A model generated the notes under the pieces. It had not been told where the DNA came from, did not search any database, and worked only from the letters and a program-made list of their open reading frames with translations. A program made the translations under genes and the position numbers. A stretch of DNA of 64,000 nucleotides from contig NZ_CP145335.1 of NCBI RefSeq assembly GCF_049568105.1, forward strand, positions 248,001-312,000. The letters run 5' to 3'. This stretch comes from Salinisphaera sp049568105. GTDB taxonomy: Bacteria; Pseudomonadota; Gammaproteobacteria; Nevskiales; Salinisphaeraceae. Of the stretch, positions 8,740-19,467 are shown piece after piece. Within the stretch, counting starts at the first letter, position 1, and each line of letters starts with the position of its first letter.

Positions 8740-9900
8740 TCAGCCGGTACTGAGTCGAGATTCGGCGACCCGAGCGAGCACGCTCGCGCCCACCGGCAGA
8801 ATGGTCTCGTCGAGGATGAAACCGGGGTTGTGCAGCGGCAGATCGCCGCCGTGACCGACCCAGCAGTAGGCGCCCGGTACAGCATGCAACATGTCGGCGA
8901 AGTCCTCGCTGCCCATCATCGGGGCAGGGGCTGTGAGTACGCCGTCATGACCGACGATATCGGCGGCCGCGGTCTGCAGGTGGGCAGTTTCGGCCGGATG
9001 GTTGTCGAGCACCGAGAAGACGTTGCGAATATCGACCTCGATATCCACGCCGTGGGCCACGGCGATGCCATTGGCGATCTCGCGAACCCGGGCTGCGACC
9101 AAGTCGCCCACGGCCTCATCGAAATAGCGGATGGTACCGGCCAGCGTGGCGGTTTCCGGGATCACGTTATAAGCCGAGCCGGCATGCAGCTGGGTGATCG
9201 ACAGTACGGCCGATGCCATCGGCGAGACATTGCGCGCCACGATGCTCTGTAGGCTCTGGGCCAAAGCGCTGGCGATGACGAGCGCATCGCGGCTGCCCTC
9301 GGGCATGGCGGCATGGCTACCCCGGCCGTGGATATGGATATCGAAGAAATGGGCCGCGGCCATGGCCTTGCCTGGCGCGATGCCAACCTGGCCCGGGGCC
9401 AAATGCGGGGCGTTGTGCAGAGCATAAATCTCGCGACAGGGAAAACGCCCGAACAGATCGTCGGCGATCATCGCCCGGCCGCCGCCCAGGCCTTCCTCGG
9501 CGGGCTGAAAAACCGTGACCGCGGTGCCGGCAAAATCACGGTTGTTGGCCAGATAGCGGGCCGCACCGAGCAGCATCGTGGTATGGCCGTCGTGGCCGCA
9601 GCCATGGAAGCGACCGGGGTTTTGCGAGGCGAATTCGAGGCCTGTCTGTTCGTCCATCGGCAGGGCATCCATGTCGGCCCGCAGGCCGATCATCGGGCCG
9701 GGGCGGCGGCCTTCGACAACCCCGACCAGACCGGTGCTGCCGATCCCGCGATGGACGTCGATGCCCCATTCGGTGAGCTTGTCGGCGACCAGGGCGGAGG
9801 TGCGCTGTTCCTCGAAGCCAATTTCCGGGTGGGCATGGATATCGCGTCGGATGGCGACCAGTTCGTCGGTCCAGGCTTCGATTTCGGGCAGTGTCGGCAT
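8740..9900 (-). CDS. M20-family amidohydrolase (hippurate hydrolase / aminoacylase-like)
   Basis: About 386 aa. A cytosolic di-metal peptidase-family enzyme that removes acyl groups from N-acyl amino acids or related amides. Family motifs appear in order: DIHAHPEIGFEE at the N-terminus, GLRADMDALPM (metal ligand Asp), FHGCGHDGHTTMLLG, FQPAEEGLGGG (catalytic Glu pair) and MMGSEDF near the C-terminus. ATG 9900 starts the conserved domain 13 bases after the symporter gene ends; ATG 9954 would overlap that gene and add an atypical leader. It is the last gene of a DUF3311-symporter-amidohydrolase operon, so the symporter probably imports an amide or N-acyl compound that this enzyme hydrolyses. The substrate cannot be read from the sequence. 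Confidence 0.9.
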   Translation of the reverse strand: MPTLPEIEAWTDELVAIRRDIHAHPEIGFEEQRTSALVADKLTEWGIDVHRGIGSTGLVGVVEGRRPGPMIGLRADMDALPMDEQTGLEFASQNPGRFHGCGHDGHTTMLLGAARYLANNRDFAGTAVTVFQPAEEGLGGGRAMIADDLFGRFPCREIYALHNAPHLAPGQVGIAPGKAMAAAHFFDIHIHGRGSHAAMPEGSRDALVIASALAQSLQSIVARNVSPMASAVLSITQLHAGSAYNVIPETATLAGTIRYFDEAVGDLVAARVREIANGIAVAHGVDIEVDIRNVFSVLDNHPAETAHLQTAAADIVGHDGVLTAPAPMMGSEDFADMLHAVPGAYCWVGHGGDLPLHNPGFILDETILPVGASVLARVAESRLSTG

Positions 9901-9913
9901 ATCGGTTCTCGAC

Positions 9914-11392
9914 TCAATCGGTTGCGCTGGCCTGCTGGCCAGAAGCGTGGGCAACGTCGGTATCGGCGGTCGGCGCGATCAACGACACGCCGATCAGCGC
10001 CACGGTATTGGCGGTCAGCCCCCAGAGCCCGGCATGGATATCGAACGGGGTAGCGGGGCCGAAAGTGAACAGCAGGGTGACCAGGGCACCGGTGATCAGT
10101 CCGGCATAGGCACCGGCCCGGCTGGCTGCCGGCCAGAACAGCGAAGCCAGGGTCAGCGGCAGCAGTTGTACGATTACACCGTAGGCCGACAACAGCATGG
10201 TCACCAGCGACGACAGATGCAGCAGCGATAGGCCATAGGCGAGCGCACAGATCACGATCAGCATCGCCCGGGTCAGCCGGACCATGGCGGCATCGCAGGC
10301 CTGGCGGGCGAATAGGGTGCCGATCAGGTCGCGGGCCGTGATGGTGGCCGCCGAATGGGCCAGATTGGCGCCCGTGGACATCGCTGCGGCCAAGGCGCCG
10401 GACAGCATGATGCCGATCACCCACGGCGAGAAGTGCGCCACGTGAACTACGATCTGCAACAGCACGCGGTCGGGATCGGCGAGCGGCTGGTCAGCAAAGA
10501 CCAGCACCCCGGCGAAGCCAATCAGCAACAGCGGCACCAGCAGATAGGCATACAGCGGATAGAGCAGGGTCATCTGCTTGATGGTGCGATCCGAATGGGC
10601 GGTATAGAACTTCATGAACAGATGCGGCCACATCATGCCGCCGAGCCCGCTGACGATGATCGCGCTGGAGAAAGCGGCCCAGTTCATGCCAGCGCCGCCG
10701 CCGGGAATGGTCAGATACTGCGGCGCCCGGGCTGCGATCTGCTCGAACATAGGCTGCACGCCGCCGAATAGGCGATCGGCGACTGCCAAGCCCAGGAACC
10801 AAGCCACGCCGACCATCATCATGCCCTGGACTAGGCTGGTCCAGCCGATGCCGCGCAGACCGCTGGTATAGACATAGATGGCGACCACGAAAAACGCCGC
10901 CAACGCGCCCAGCCAGAATGGGATCTGGCCTTCGGTGGCAGCTTGGAACAACAGCCCGGCACCGGTGATCTGGATGGTCAGATAGGGCACCAGAGCCGCT
11001 ACGCTGACCAGCGCGATCACCGGTGACAGTAGCCGGCTGCGGAAATGTCCGGCGATCAAATCGGCCTGGGTGAGATGACCATAGTCGGCGCTCAGACGGC
11101 GCAGCCGCGGGCCGACCGCCCACCAGACGCCGACCCCGAGGGTCAGATAGGCCACCAGATACAGCGCCGGTGCGCCCTTGGTATAGGCCCAGCTCGGCCC
11201 GCCGAGAAAGGCAAAGGCAGAAAAGACTTCCGAGCCCATGATGAAAAATAGCAGTACCAGCCCCAGCTGGCGTCCGCCGGCGACATAGCCGGCTTGGCTG
11301 GTGGTGTGCCGGTCGCGAGCTGCCAGCCCGACGCCGAGCACGAACACCAGATAGACGAGGGTGATACCGGTTACGATCTGCCAGCCCGCCAT
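9914..11392 (-). CDS. Sodium:solute symporter (SSS family)
   Basis: 492 aa, highly hydrophobic, with about 13 predicted membrane helices. The N-terminal region (YVAGGRQLGLVLLFFIMGSEVFSAFAFLG) is typical of the SSS family, which couples Na+ entry to uptake of carboxylates, amino acids, osmolytes or pantothenate. The start codon overlaps the stop of the preceding DUF3311 gene by one base (TGATG), indicating translational coupling. DUF3311 partners are common for this subgroup. The downstream M20 amidohydrolase suggests an amide-containing substrate; that is inference. Confidence 0.9.
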   Translation of the reverse strand: MAGWQIVTGITLVYLVFVLGVGLAARDRHTTSQAGYVAGGRQLGLVLLFFIMGSEVFSAFAFLGGPSWAYTKGAPALYLVAYLTLGVGVWWAVGPRLRRLSADYGHLTQADLIAGHFRSRLLSPVIALVSVAALVPYLTIQITGAGLLFQAATEGQIPFWLGALAAFFVVAIYVYTSGLRGIGWTSLVQGMMMVGVAWFLGLAVADRLFGGVQPMFEQIAARAPQYLTIPGGGAGMNWAAFSSAIIVSGLGGMMWPHLFMKFYTAHSDRTIKQMTLLYPLYAYLLVPLLLIGFAGVLVFADQPLADPDRVLLQIVVHVAHFSPWVIGIMLSGALAAAMSTGANLAHSAATITARDLIGTLFARQACDAAMVRLTRAMLIVICALAYGLSLLHLSSLVTMLLSAYGVIVQLLPLTLASLFWPAASRAGAYAGLITGALVTLLFTFGPATPFDIHAGLWGLTANTVALIGVSLIAPTADTDVAHASGQQASATD

Positions 11393-11601
11393 CAGTCCTG
11401 GGCCCGGTTTTCCAGGATGTACAGCATTGCCAAGCCTGCGAACAGCACGAATACCCAGGCGACATACCAGAAGAAAAAGAACGGCAGGCCAAGGACATAG
11501 GGCTGGATGCGGTTGGCGATCAATGCACCCGGCCAGATCATGGCCAGAATACAGACCGCATAACCTAGGCCAGCCAGCCAGTAACGGCGTCGAGCGTGCA
11601 T
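11392..11601 (-). CDS. DUF3311 small membrane protein
   Basis: 69 aa with two transmembrane helices separated by PYVLGLPFFFFWYVAW, the hallmark of DUF3311. Such proteins are usually encoded just before SSS symporters and probably help their assembly or function. ATG 11601 is preceded by GGAGAAGG, a strong ribosome-binding site; longer in-frame starts (up to 11739) add a non-conserved leader without one. It is the first gene of the three-gene symporter operon. Confidence 0.85.
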   Translation of the reverse strand: MHARRRYWLAGLGYAVCILAMIWPGALIANRIQPYVLGLPFFFFWYVAWVFVLFAGLAMLYILENRAQD

Positions 11602-12096
11602 GGTGGGCCTTCTCCGCAGCGGATAAGTCATGCGTTTAACGCAAAAACCGCGCCGCTTGTTCATGGCCGAACCACCATAGCGCGCAACGCCTAAGACATG
11701 ACAAGCCTGGGCCAGGGCGGGCATCGTCAAAGCGGGCACGAACCCTGTATGGCGCCGTTAAGCCTCCGGCGGCCGGGCTGGGAGCGCGGTAGGGCGCATC
11801 TATGGGCCGTGACGAGACGCTGCGCTTGGAGGTGCAGGCCGCTTCGATCGCGTGATCTGGATTCGCGAGGTCGAACACGCTGCACCGTGCTTGGGCAAGC
11901 TGAGACCGCGTGTGCATTGAATATTTGACTGAGCTCGGTGCAATACAGCGATCCGAATGCGAACCCCTGACGCGCTCGGTACCCAAACCCGACACGACCG
12001 AACAGCCTCGGCCGAGGATGGGGTAGGCGCATGGGGTGCGGCGTCACCCGCCCGGCGCCACAGGCCGTCAAACAGTGCGGGGCTTGGCCATCAACC
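11602..12096. other. intergenic region, nothing recognised
   Basis: About 495 bases between the chemoreceptor gene end and the DUF3311 gene start, both on the minus strand. It must contain the symporter operon promoter, but no clear -35/-10 pair stood out. The long minus-strand open frame across 11727-12713 overlaps the chemoreceptor gene in another frame and is not credible. Confidence 0.4.
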
Positions 12097-13842
12097 CTAG
12101 AAGGTGGCCCATTCCTGGGGGTCGTCGTCTTGCTCGACCGAGAGATCCTTCGAGGCATCGGTCCGGGCCACGAAGGTGGACGAGTCCGGCCTTGAGGGCC
12201 TAGCGGCCGATGAGTCAGGCGCGTGCTGAGTGGCCAGCACAGCGGTAGCCGTGGCCGGCGGCGGTTCGACGGGTGCCCTGGCCACCAACGGAGCGGCCGC
12301 GGCGAGTTTGAAAAAAGCCATCTTGGCGAACAGGTCGCGGGAACGGGTTTCCAGCTCGCGGCCGGCCGCGGCCGATTCTTCGACCAGGGCCGCATTCTCT
12401 TGCGTGCTGCTATCCATATCGCTGACGGCGCGGTTGACCTGTTCGATGCCGCTGGCCTGTTCGCGGCTGGCGGTAGCGATTTCGGATATGAGTTCGCTGA
12501 CCCGGTGCACACTGGCCGTGATCTTTTCCAGCGTTTGGCCGGATAGCGTGACCTGCTCGGAACCGTCGGTAACCTTGCGGGTACTGTCGGCCACCAGGGT
12601 CTTGATTTCCTCGACCGCGCTGGCGCTCCGGTTGGCCAGATTGCGGACCTCGGTGGCCACCACGGCAAAGCCCCGCCCTTGCTCGCCGGCCCGGGCTGCC
12701 TCCACCGAGGCATTCAGGGCCAGTAGATTGGTTTGGAACGCGATGTCTTCGATCAGACCGACGATATCGTTGATCTTGCGGCTCGAGGCATCGATCGCCG
12801 CCATGGCTGCGACTGCCTTTTGGACAACGACGCTGCCCTCGTCAGCGCGGGTTTGTACTTCGTTGGAGACGGCCTCGGCTTCGGCTGCATTGTCGGCATT
12901 CTGTTTGACCGTGGCAGTCATCTGTTCCATCGAGGCCGAGGTCTGCTGCAGATTCGCGGCCTGGCTCTGGGTGCGCGAGCTCAGCTCGTCGCTGCCGCTG
13001 GCAATCTGGGAGGCACTGGCGCTCACCGCTTCCGAGGTGCTGCGTACATCGGCCACGGTATCCACGAGTCTTTGTTGCATGCCTGCCAGGGCAGCCAGCA
13101 TGTCCCCAAACTCGTCACGACGCTGGTGCGGGATGTCGTTATCGAGGCGGCCTTGGCCGATGGCTTCGGCGAAGTGCTTGGCTTGATCCAACGGTCGGGT
13201 GATCAAGCGCACCAGGACCGTGGCCACCACAAGGCCGACCAGAATGGCCGCTGCGCCGGCGCCGCCGATCAACCAGCTCAGCCACTGGGCGGTTTGATTG
13301 CTTTGTTGATGGACGCCCTTGGCCGCTGCGATTTGGCTGTTACGTAAATCGTAAAGCGCCTTGCCGGCCGCGGTCAGCGGCATCGACAGCTGGGCGTTAT
13401 AGAACGTATTGGCCATCGAGGGATTGCCCTGGCCCAGAATATCGACGAATTTATCCAGGCGCGGTCCCAGCCCCTGGAATGTCTTGTAGGATTCGCGAGC
13501 CTGTTGTAGCTCGGCCTCTGAAGACACGCGATTCGGATAATAATCGCTCCACTGCTGGTTGAGTGTTTCGCGGTCGTGTGTGAGTTCCGATGCCAGGGCC
13601 TGGATGTCGTTGGGTTTGCCGGCATTGAGCCGGCCCCGGATATTGGCCAGCATCGTGGCATAGGTCTGGCTCGTCTCGGCCAGCGCGTTCACACCGAGCA
13701 AGTTGGTCGAATACAGCTTGTCGCTGTGGCCGTCGAGCTGCTGGATCGCGAATAGCGAGATCGCACACAGTAGGGCCCAGAGCACAATGGTTGAGGCGAA
13801 TGCCAGTGTGACCTTGGCCTTGATGCTTCGCAGAATATGCAC
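12097..13842 (-). CDS. Methyl-accepting chemotaxis protein with C-terminal EWATF tail
   Basis: 581 aa transmembrane chemoreceptor. N-terminal membrane segment (~10-32), periplasmic helical ligand-binding region of the four-helix type (~33-188), second membrane segment (~189-212), HAMP domain, then the methylation/signalling coiled coil with the conserved hairpin tip IAFQTNLLALNASVEAAR. The last five residues are EWATF, resembling the NWETF tether that recruits CheR/CheB in Tar/Tsr-type receptors, after a long Ala/Pro/Ser linker. ATG 13842 has GGGGAG upstream. A FliA-type promoter lies about 77 bases upstream. No other che genes are in the window. The ligand cannot be predicted. Confidence 0.93.
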   Translation of the reverse strand: MHILRSIKAKVTLAFASTIVLWALLCAISLFAIQQLDGHSDKLYSTNLLGVNALAETSQTYATMLANIRGRLNAGKPNDIQALASELTHDRETLNQQWSDYYPNRVSSEAELQQARESYKTFQGLGPRLDKFVDILGQGNPSMANTFYNAQLSMPLTAAGKALYDLRNSQIAAAKGVHQQSNQTAQWLSWLIGGAGAAAILVGLVVATVLVRLITRPLDQAKHFAEAIGQGRLDNDIPHQRRDEFGDMLAALAGMQQRLVDTVADVRSTSEAVSASASQIASGSDELSSRTQSQAANLQQTSASMEQMTATVKQNADNAAEAEAVSNEVQTRADEGSVVVQKAVAAMAAIDASSRKINDIVGLIEDIAFQTNLLALNASVEAARAGEQGRGFAVVATEVRNLANRSASAVEEIKTLVADSTRKVTDGSEQVTLSGQTLEKITASVHRVSELISEIATASREQASGIEQVNRAVSDMDSSTQENAALVEESAAAGRELETRSRDLFAKMAFFKLAAAAPLVARAPVEPPPATATAVLATQHAPDSSAARPSRPDSSTFVARTDASKDLSVEQDDDPQEWATF

Positions 13843-13919
13843 GCCGACTCCCCGTTCCGAACATGAATCCGCCCGTCTCCCCGAGGCGGGTTCGTTTCAT
13901 CGATATCGCGTGCCGATGG

Positions 13920-13946
13920 TTATCGGCTGTGAGTCGGCGATCTTGA
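13920..13946 (-). promoter_or_regulatory. FliA (sigma-28) type promoter of the chemoreceptor gene
   Basis: Read on the minus strand: TCAAGATC, then exactly 11 bases, then GCCGATAA. The -10 element is a perfect match to the E. coli FliA consensus, the -35 matches 5 of 8 positions of TAAAGTTT, and the spacing is ideal. It lies 77 bases before ATG 13842. This predicts class III flagellar-regulon expression. Confidence 0.75.
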
Positions 13947-14011
13947 GGGCAGGGCGGCGAGAGGGCGCTCGTCTGCCGCCGTGGCCTGGGCTTCGTTCAA
14001 CAATGCATCGA

Positions 14012-15622
14012 TTAAACGCCGGACATGAGCTCGCGATAGGCCAGTTGATCGGCATGCAGGGCCCGATAGACCCCATACTTGGCCTGATGGAAGGCTTGGC
14101 GCTCGCGGCTGGGTTGGATCACGCGATCGGTGGCGCTCATCCGCGCGGCTGCGGTGCGCAGGTCGGGCTGGTCGCCGCAGGCGGCCGCCGCCAGCATGGC
14201 GCTGCCCAGCAGTACGGTCTCGGGTTCGGCGGGGAGTTCGATGGGCAGCCCGGTGGCATCGGCGGTCTCGGCCAGCCAGCGTTCGTTTTTCAGCACCCCG
14301 CCGCATAATCGCAGCCGGGTGACCGCATGGCCGTGGGCGTTGAGTGCTTCCACGATATGCCGAGTGCCATAGGACACCGCCTGCAGCGTCGCCAGATAAC
14401 GGACCGCTAGGTCGTCGATGCTCTCGGCCAGGGTCAGGCCAGTGACAGTGCCGGTCAATGAGGCATCGGCCAACGGCGAGCGATTGCCGTAGTGATAGTC
14501 CAGCACATGCATATCGTGGGTCAGTTCGCCGCCGGTCTCCGTCTCCCGGCGCGTCAGCCGCTCGTTGAGGACGTCGAAATGGCTGCAGCGGCGTCGTTCG
14601 GCTTCGGCCTGCAAGGCTGCGTAGGCGGCGCTATCGCGAATCATGTGATCGATGAGTGCGCCCACGGCGCTCTGGCCGCCTTCATTGATCCAGCCGTCGG
14701 GCAGTACTGCGCCCCAGTACGGCCCCCAGACCCCAGGCACGAAACAGGGTTCGCGCGAGAAGGCGATATGACAGGTCGATGTGCCGGCAATCACTGCCAG
14801 GCTGGCCTCGGGGTCGTCGCCAAGCATGCCCAGTGCGCCGGCATGGGCATCGATCAAGCCGGTGGCGACCACTACCTTGTCCGACAGGCCGAAGGCCTCG
14901 GCGGCGGCCGCCGACAAAGTCCCCGCGGCCGCGCCCGGTGCCTGGATCGGGCCGGCCATGCCGGGTTTGTCGAGTAGCGATGTCAGCCCGATATCGGCCA
15001 ATAAATCCTCCGGCCAACGTTGTTCGTGGGCCAGATACAGCCATTTGCAGACCTGGGTACAGATACTTTTTGTGGGTCGGGCATGGGCGCCGAGGGCGCC
15101 GACCGCGCGGGCGACCATATAATCCGCCAGGTCGAGATAAAGCGCAGCGCGTTGATACTGGTCGGGGCGATGGCGGGCCAGCCAGAGCAGCTTGGGCAGC
15201 TCCAGTTCCGGGCTGACTTGGCCGCCGATATAGCGCAGGGCCTCGTGTTCCGTGGCCGCGATCTCGCTGGCTTCGGCGGTGGCCCGATGATCCATCCACA
15301 TCACGATGTTCTGGGCATCGTCGTCGCTGGGCGATACCGATACCGGCTGTCCGTCAGCGTCGAGTGCGACCAGCGAGCAGGTGGCATCGAAGCCGATTGC
15401 CCGAATGCTGTCGGCGGTAACCCCGGACGCTGAGAGCGCGCTACGCACTGCGCTGATGCACTGGTTCCAGATGTCGTCGCTGGACTGCTCTACGAAATCC
15501 GGTTGCGGGCGGAACTGGGCAATGTCGGCCGCGGCCTGGCCCAGGCAGCGGCCCATAGCGTCGAACACGCCGGCCCGGACGCTGCCCGAGCCGACGTCAA
15601 TTCCAAGATAGTTCCCGGCCAT
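14012..15622 (-). CDS. FGGY-family pentulose (D-ribulose-type) kinase
   Basis: About 536 aa, the usual FGGY kinase length. The N-terminus has the ATPase-fold phosphate loop GIDVGSGSVRAGVFD; WMDHRA and the C-terminal nucleotide region (RLCGGVLKNERWLAETADATG) follow. It looks like the D-ribulokinase/YDR109C group rather than glycerol or xylulose kinase. Expected reaction: ATP-dependent phosphorylation of a ketose made by the polyol dehydrogenase encoded nearby. ATG 15622 is preceded by GGGAG; the frame extends 51 codons upstream but that part is not conserved. It is divergent from the sugar ABC transporter genes, sharing a 265-bp control region. Confidence 0.88.
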   Translation of the reverse strand: MAGNYLGIDVGSGSVRAGVFDAMGRCLGQAAADIAQFRPQPDFVEQSSDDIWNQCISAVRSALSASGVTADSIRAIGFDATCSLVALDADGQPVSVSPSDDDAQNIVMWMDHRATAEASEIAATEHEALRYIGGQVSPELELPKLLWLARHRPDQYQRAALYLDLADYMVARAVGALGAHARPTKSICTQVCKWLYLAHEQRWPEDLLADIGLTSLLDKPGMAGPIQAPGAAAGTLSAAAAEAFGLSDKVVVATGLIDAHAGALGMLGDDPEASLAVIAGTSTCHIAFSREPCFVPGVWGPYWGAVLPDGWINEGGQSAVGALIDHMIRDSAAYAALQAEAERRRCSHFDVLNERLTRRETETGGELTHDMHVLDYHYGNRSPLADASLTGTVTGLTLAESIDDLAVRYLATLQAVSYGTRHIVEALNAHGHAVTRLRLCGGVLKNERWLAETADATGLPIELPAEPETVLLGSAMLAAAACGDQPDLRTAAARMSATDRVIQPSRERQAFHQAKYGVYRALHADQLAYRELMSGV

Positions 15623-15804
15623 GCGGCATCTCCCAAGGTGGGTTGCGGCGAGCCGGTTCGGCTCGGCCTGCGTTATCGGGCGCCTACTATGCCGGCTGCC
15701 GGGGCGGGCGTCGCTGGTTGTCGGTTCCGACTTTAGTCGTCCTATCCGAAAGACGTATTGCCGCAGTTTTTGCATTCGAACTAATGTGAAATGACAACGT
15801 CAAC

Positions 15805-15824
15805 ATTGCAAAGAACGTTGCAAT
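15805..15824. promoter_or_regulatory. Candidate LacI-family operator
   Basis: A perfect inverted repeat ATTGCAA-N6-TTGCAAT lies in the 265-bp region between the divergent FGGY kinase and sugar-binding protein genes, 63 bases before the latter's start. Size and position suit a LacI-family regulator, and such a gene (20598-21626) closes the cluster. Assignment to that regulator is inference. Confidence 0.55.
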
Positions 15825-15887
15825 ATCCAGATAGAAGACGAATTTGTTTGGCTTCTGCTGCGATAGATCCAGAACCGGAGGAGATCC

Positions 15888-16844
15888 ATGATCAAGTTCA
15901 AGACCGATTCGCTGCGTCGGCTGGCCGTACTCGCGGCCATTCCCCTGGCGTTGGTGGCGATGGCGGCCACGGCGGCCGACAAGCACGACAAATCGAACGA
16001 TCAGCTCGTGATCGGCATGTCGTTTCAGGAGCTCAACAACCCTTATTTCGTGACTATGCAAAAAGCCTTGCAGGACAAGGTCGACAAGATGGGAGCGAAG
16101 CTGATCGTGACCGATGCCCGGCACGATGTGTCCAAACAGACCAACGACGTCGAGGACATGCTCCAGCGCGGCATCGATATTCTGCTGCTCAACCCCACCG
16201 ATACGGTTGGCATTCAGTCGGCGGTGGTCTCGGCGCATAACGCCCAAGTTCCGGTGGTCGCCGTAGATGCCCAGGCCAAAGGCCCGGTCTCCGGTTTCGT
16301 GGGTTCGAAGAACTTCAAGGCCGGCTATCAGGCCTGCAAGTATCTCGGCCAGAGCCTGAACGGCAAAGGCGATGTCGCGATTCTCGACGGCATTCCGGTG
16401 GTGCCGATCCTGCAGCGGGTCAAGGGCTGTGAGAAGGCCCTCGGCGAGTTCTCCGAGATCAAGGTGGTCGACAAGCAAAACGGCCATCAAGAGCGCAATA
16501 CGGCGATGAACGTGACCGAGAACATGCTCCAGGCTCACCCCGAGTTGGATGGCCTGTTCAGCGTCAACGACGGCGGCACGCTGGGGGCGCTGGTCGCGCT
16601 CAATTCTTCGGACAACCACGTAAAGCTGGTCAGCATCGACGGCAACCCGGAGGCGATCAAGGCCATGCAGCAGCCCGATTCGCCGCTGATCGCGGACGTG
16701 GCCCAGCATCCGGCGACCATGGTGCGCAAAGCGCTCGACCTGGCGCTCAAGAAATACCACGGCGAAGACAGCCCGGACGAGATTCCGGTAGACGTGACGC
16801 TGATCACGCCCAAGGAGGCCGGCCAGTTCCACTGGGGCCAGTAA
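15888..16844 (+). CDS. Periplasmic sugar/polyol-binding protein (RbsB-like)
   Basis: 318 aa. The signal peptide (positively charged MIKFKTDSLRR, hydrophobic core, cleavage near ATAAD) is followed by a type I periplasmic-binding fold: VIGMSFQELNNPYF, ILLLNPTDT, VPVVAVDA, GLFSVNDGGTLGAL and LVSIDGNPEAI. These are typical of ribose, xylitol and similar ABC binding proteins. A strong GGAGGAG precedes ATG 15888. First gene of an operon with the ATPase, permease and dehydrogenase. Enzymes in the cluster point to a sugar alcohol or pentose substrate; the exact ligand is not determined. Confidence 0.93.
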   Translation: MIKFKTDSLRRLAVLAAIPLALVAMAATAADKHDKSNDQLVIGMSFQELNNPYFVTMQKALQDKVDKMGAKLIVTDARHDVSKQTNDVEDMLQRGIDILLLNPTDTVGIQSAVVSAHNAQVPVVAVDAQAKGPVSGFVGSKNFKAGYQACKYLGQSLNGKGDVAILDGIPVVPILQRVKGCEKALGEFSEIKVVDKQNGHQERNTAMNVTENMLQAHPELDGLFSVNDGGTLGALVALNSSDNHVKLVSIDGNPEAIKAMQQPDSPLIADVAQHPATMVRKALDLALKKYHGEDSPDEIPVDVTLITPKEAGQFHWGQ

Positions 16845-16905
16845 TTACCGACGACCGTGCCAGGCCGGTCGCGCCCGGGCGCGACCGGACGGCAGGAGCC
16901 AGTCC

Positions 16906-18437
<1,532 letters not shown>

Positions 18438-18438
<1 letters not shown>

Positions 18439-19424
18439 TGAGCGATTCCACTCGACCCGTGGCCAGCGAGGCACCACGCCGGCAGCGGCGTTCGCGCCTC
18501 GCGCGCATGCTGCATTCGCCGATGTTCTTCCCGCTTTTGGGGTTCATCGCTGTGTTCATCGTGATGGGGCTGGTCAACGACCGCTTCCTGGAGTTTTCGA
18601 ATCTGGCCAACGTGGCCCGCCAGGGCTCGGTGATCGCGATCATCGCGGTCGGCATGAGCTTCGCCATCTTCACGGGCGGCATCGATCTATCGGTCGGCCC
18701 CGTGATGGCCTTGTCCGGCACCGTCATGGCGGGATTGATGGCGGCCGGCTGGCCGGCGCCGGTCGCGATTCTGGCCGGTTTCGGCGTCGGCATGCTGTTC
18801 GGCGGCTTCAACGGTTTCTGCGTGGCCTTCGGCCGTATGCCACCGATCATCGTGACCCTGGCCACGATGGGCGCGGCCCGCGGGCTGGCGCTGATCTATA
18901 CCGGCGGCTATCCGATCTCCGGGCTGCCGTCCTGGTTTTCTTGGTTCGGCCGCGGCGACCTGGGCGGGCTGCAGGTGCCGATCATCATCATGCTGGTGGT
19001 CTATGCCGCAGCCTATGTGGTCATGCACCACACCGCCTTCGGTCGCTATGTCTATGCCATCGGTGGCAACGAAGAGGCCACCCGGCTGACCGGTATCCGC
19101 GTGCCGCGCACCAAGCTGCTGGTCTACACCATCAGCGGGCTGACCGCGGCGATCGCCGGTCTGGTGATCACCTCGCGCCTAATGAGCGGCCAGCCGAACA
19201 TCGGCACCGGTTTCGAACTGGATGCAATCGCTGCCGTGGTGCTCGGCGGCGCTGCGATCTCGGGCGGCCGCGGCGTGGTACTCGGCACCCTGGTTGGGGC
19301 CATGCTGCTGGCGATCCTCAACAACGGCCTGAATCTGATGGGGGTGTCGCCCTATCTCCAAGACGTGGTCAAGGGCGGCATCATCTTGCTGGCGGTATAT
19401 ATCGGCCGCGGGCGTAACGCTTGA
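18438..19424 (+). CDS. Sugar ABC transporter permease (RbsC-like)
   Basis: 328 aa inner-membrane permease with about 9-10 hydrophobic helices after a short basic cytoplasmic N-terminus. Conserved BPD_transp_2 features: GIDLSVGPVMALSG, FNGFCVAFGRMPPIIVTLATMGAARGLALIYTGG (N-terminal half quoted only as a landmark) and AAVVLGGAAISGGRG with GTLVGAM near the C-terminus. Co-translated with the ATPase and followed 43 bases later by the dehydrogenase gene. Confidence 0.94.
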
Positions 19425-19467
19425 TTTTTCGATTGAACGCCGCGCCGCGGCACAAGGAGTTCCAACC

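Noticed and set aside
11727..12713. 328-codon minus-strand frame overlapping the chemoreceptor
   Set aside because: Proline/arginine-rich, out of frame with an authentic MCP gene with EWATF end.
12230..13186. 318-codon plus-strand open frame inside the chemoreceptor gene
   Set aside because: Serine/alanine-rich antisense of the coiled coil; no ribosome-binding site or homology.
15687..16832. 381-codon minus-strand open frame opposite the RbsB-like gene
   Set aside because: Shadow of the binding-protein gene; the plus-strand product has a signal peptide and the family motifs.
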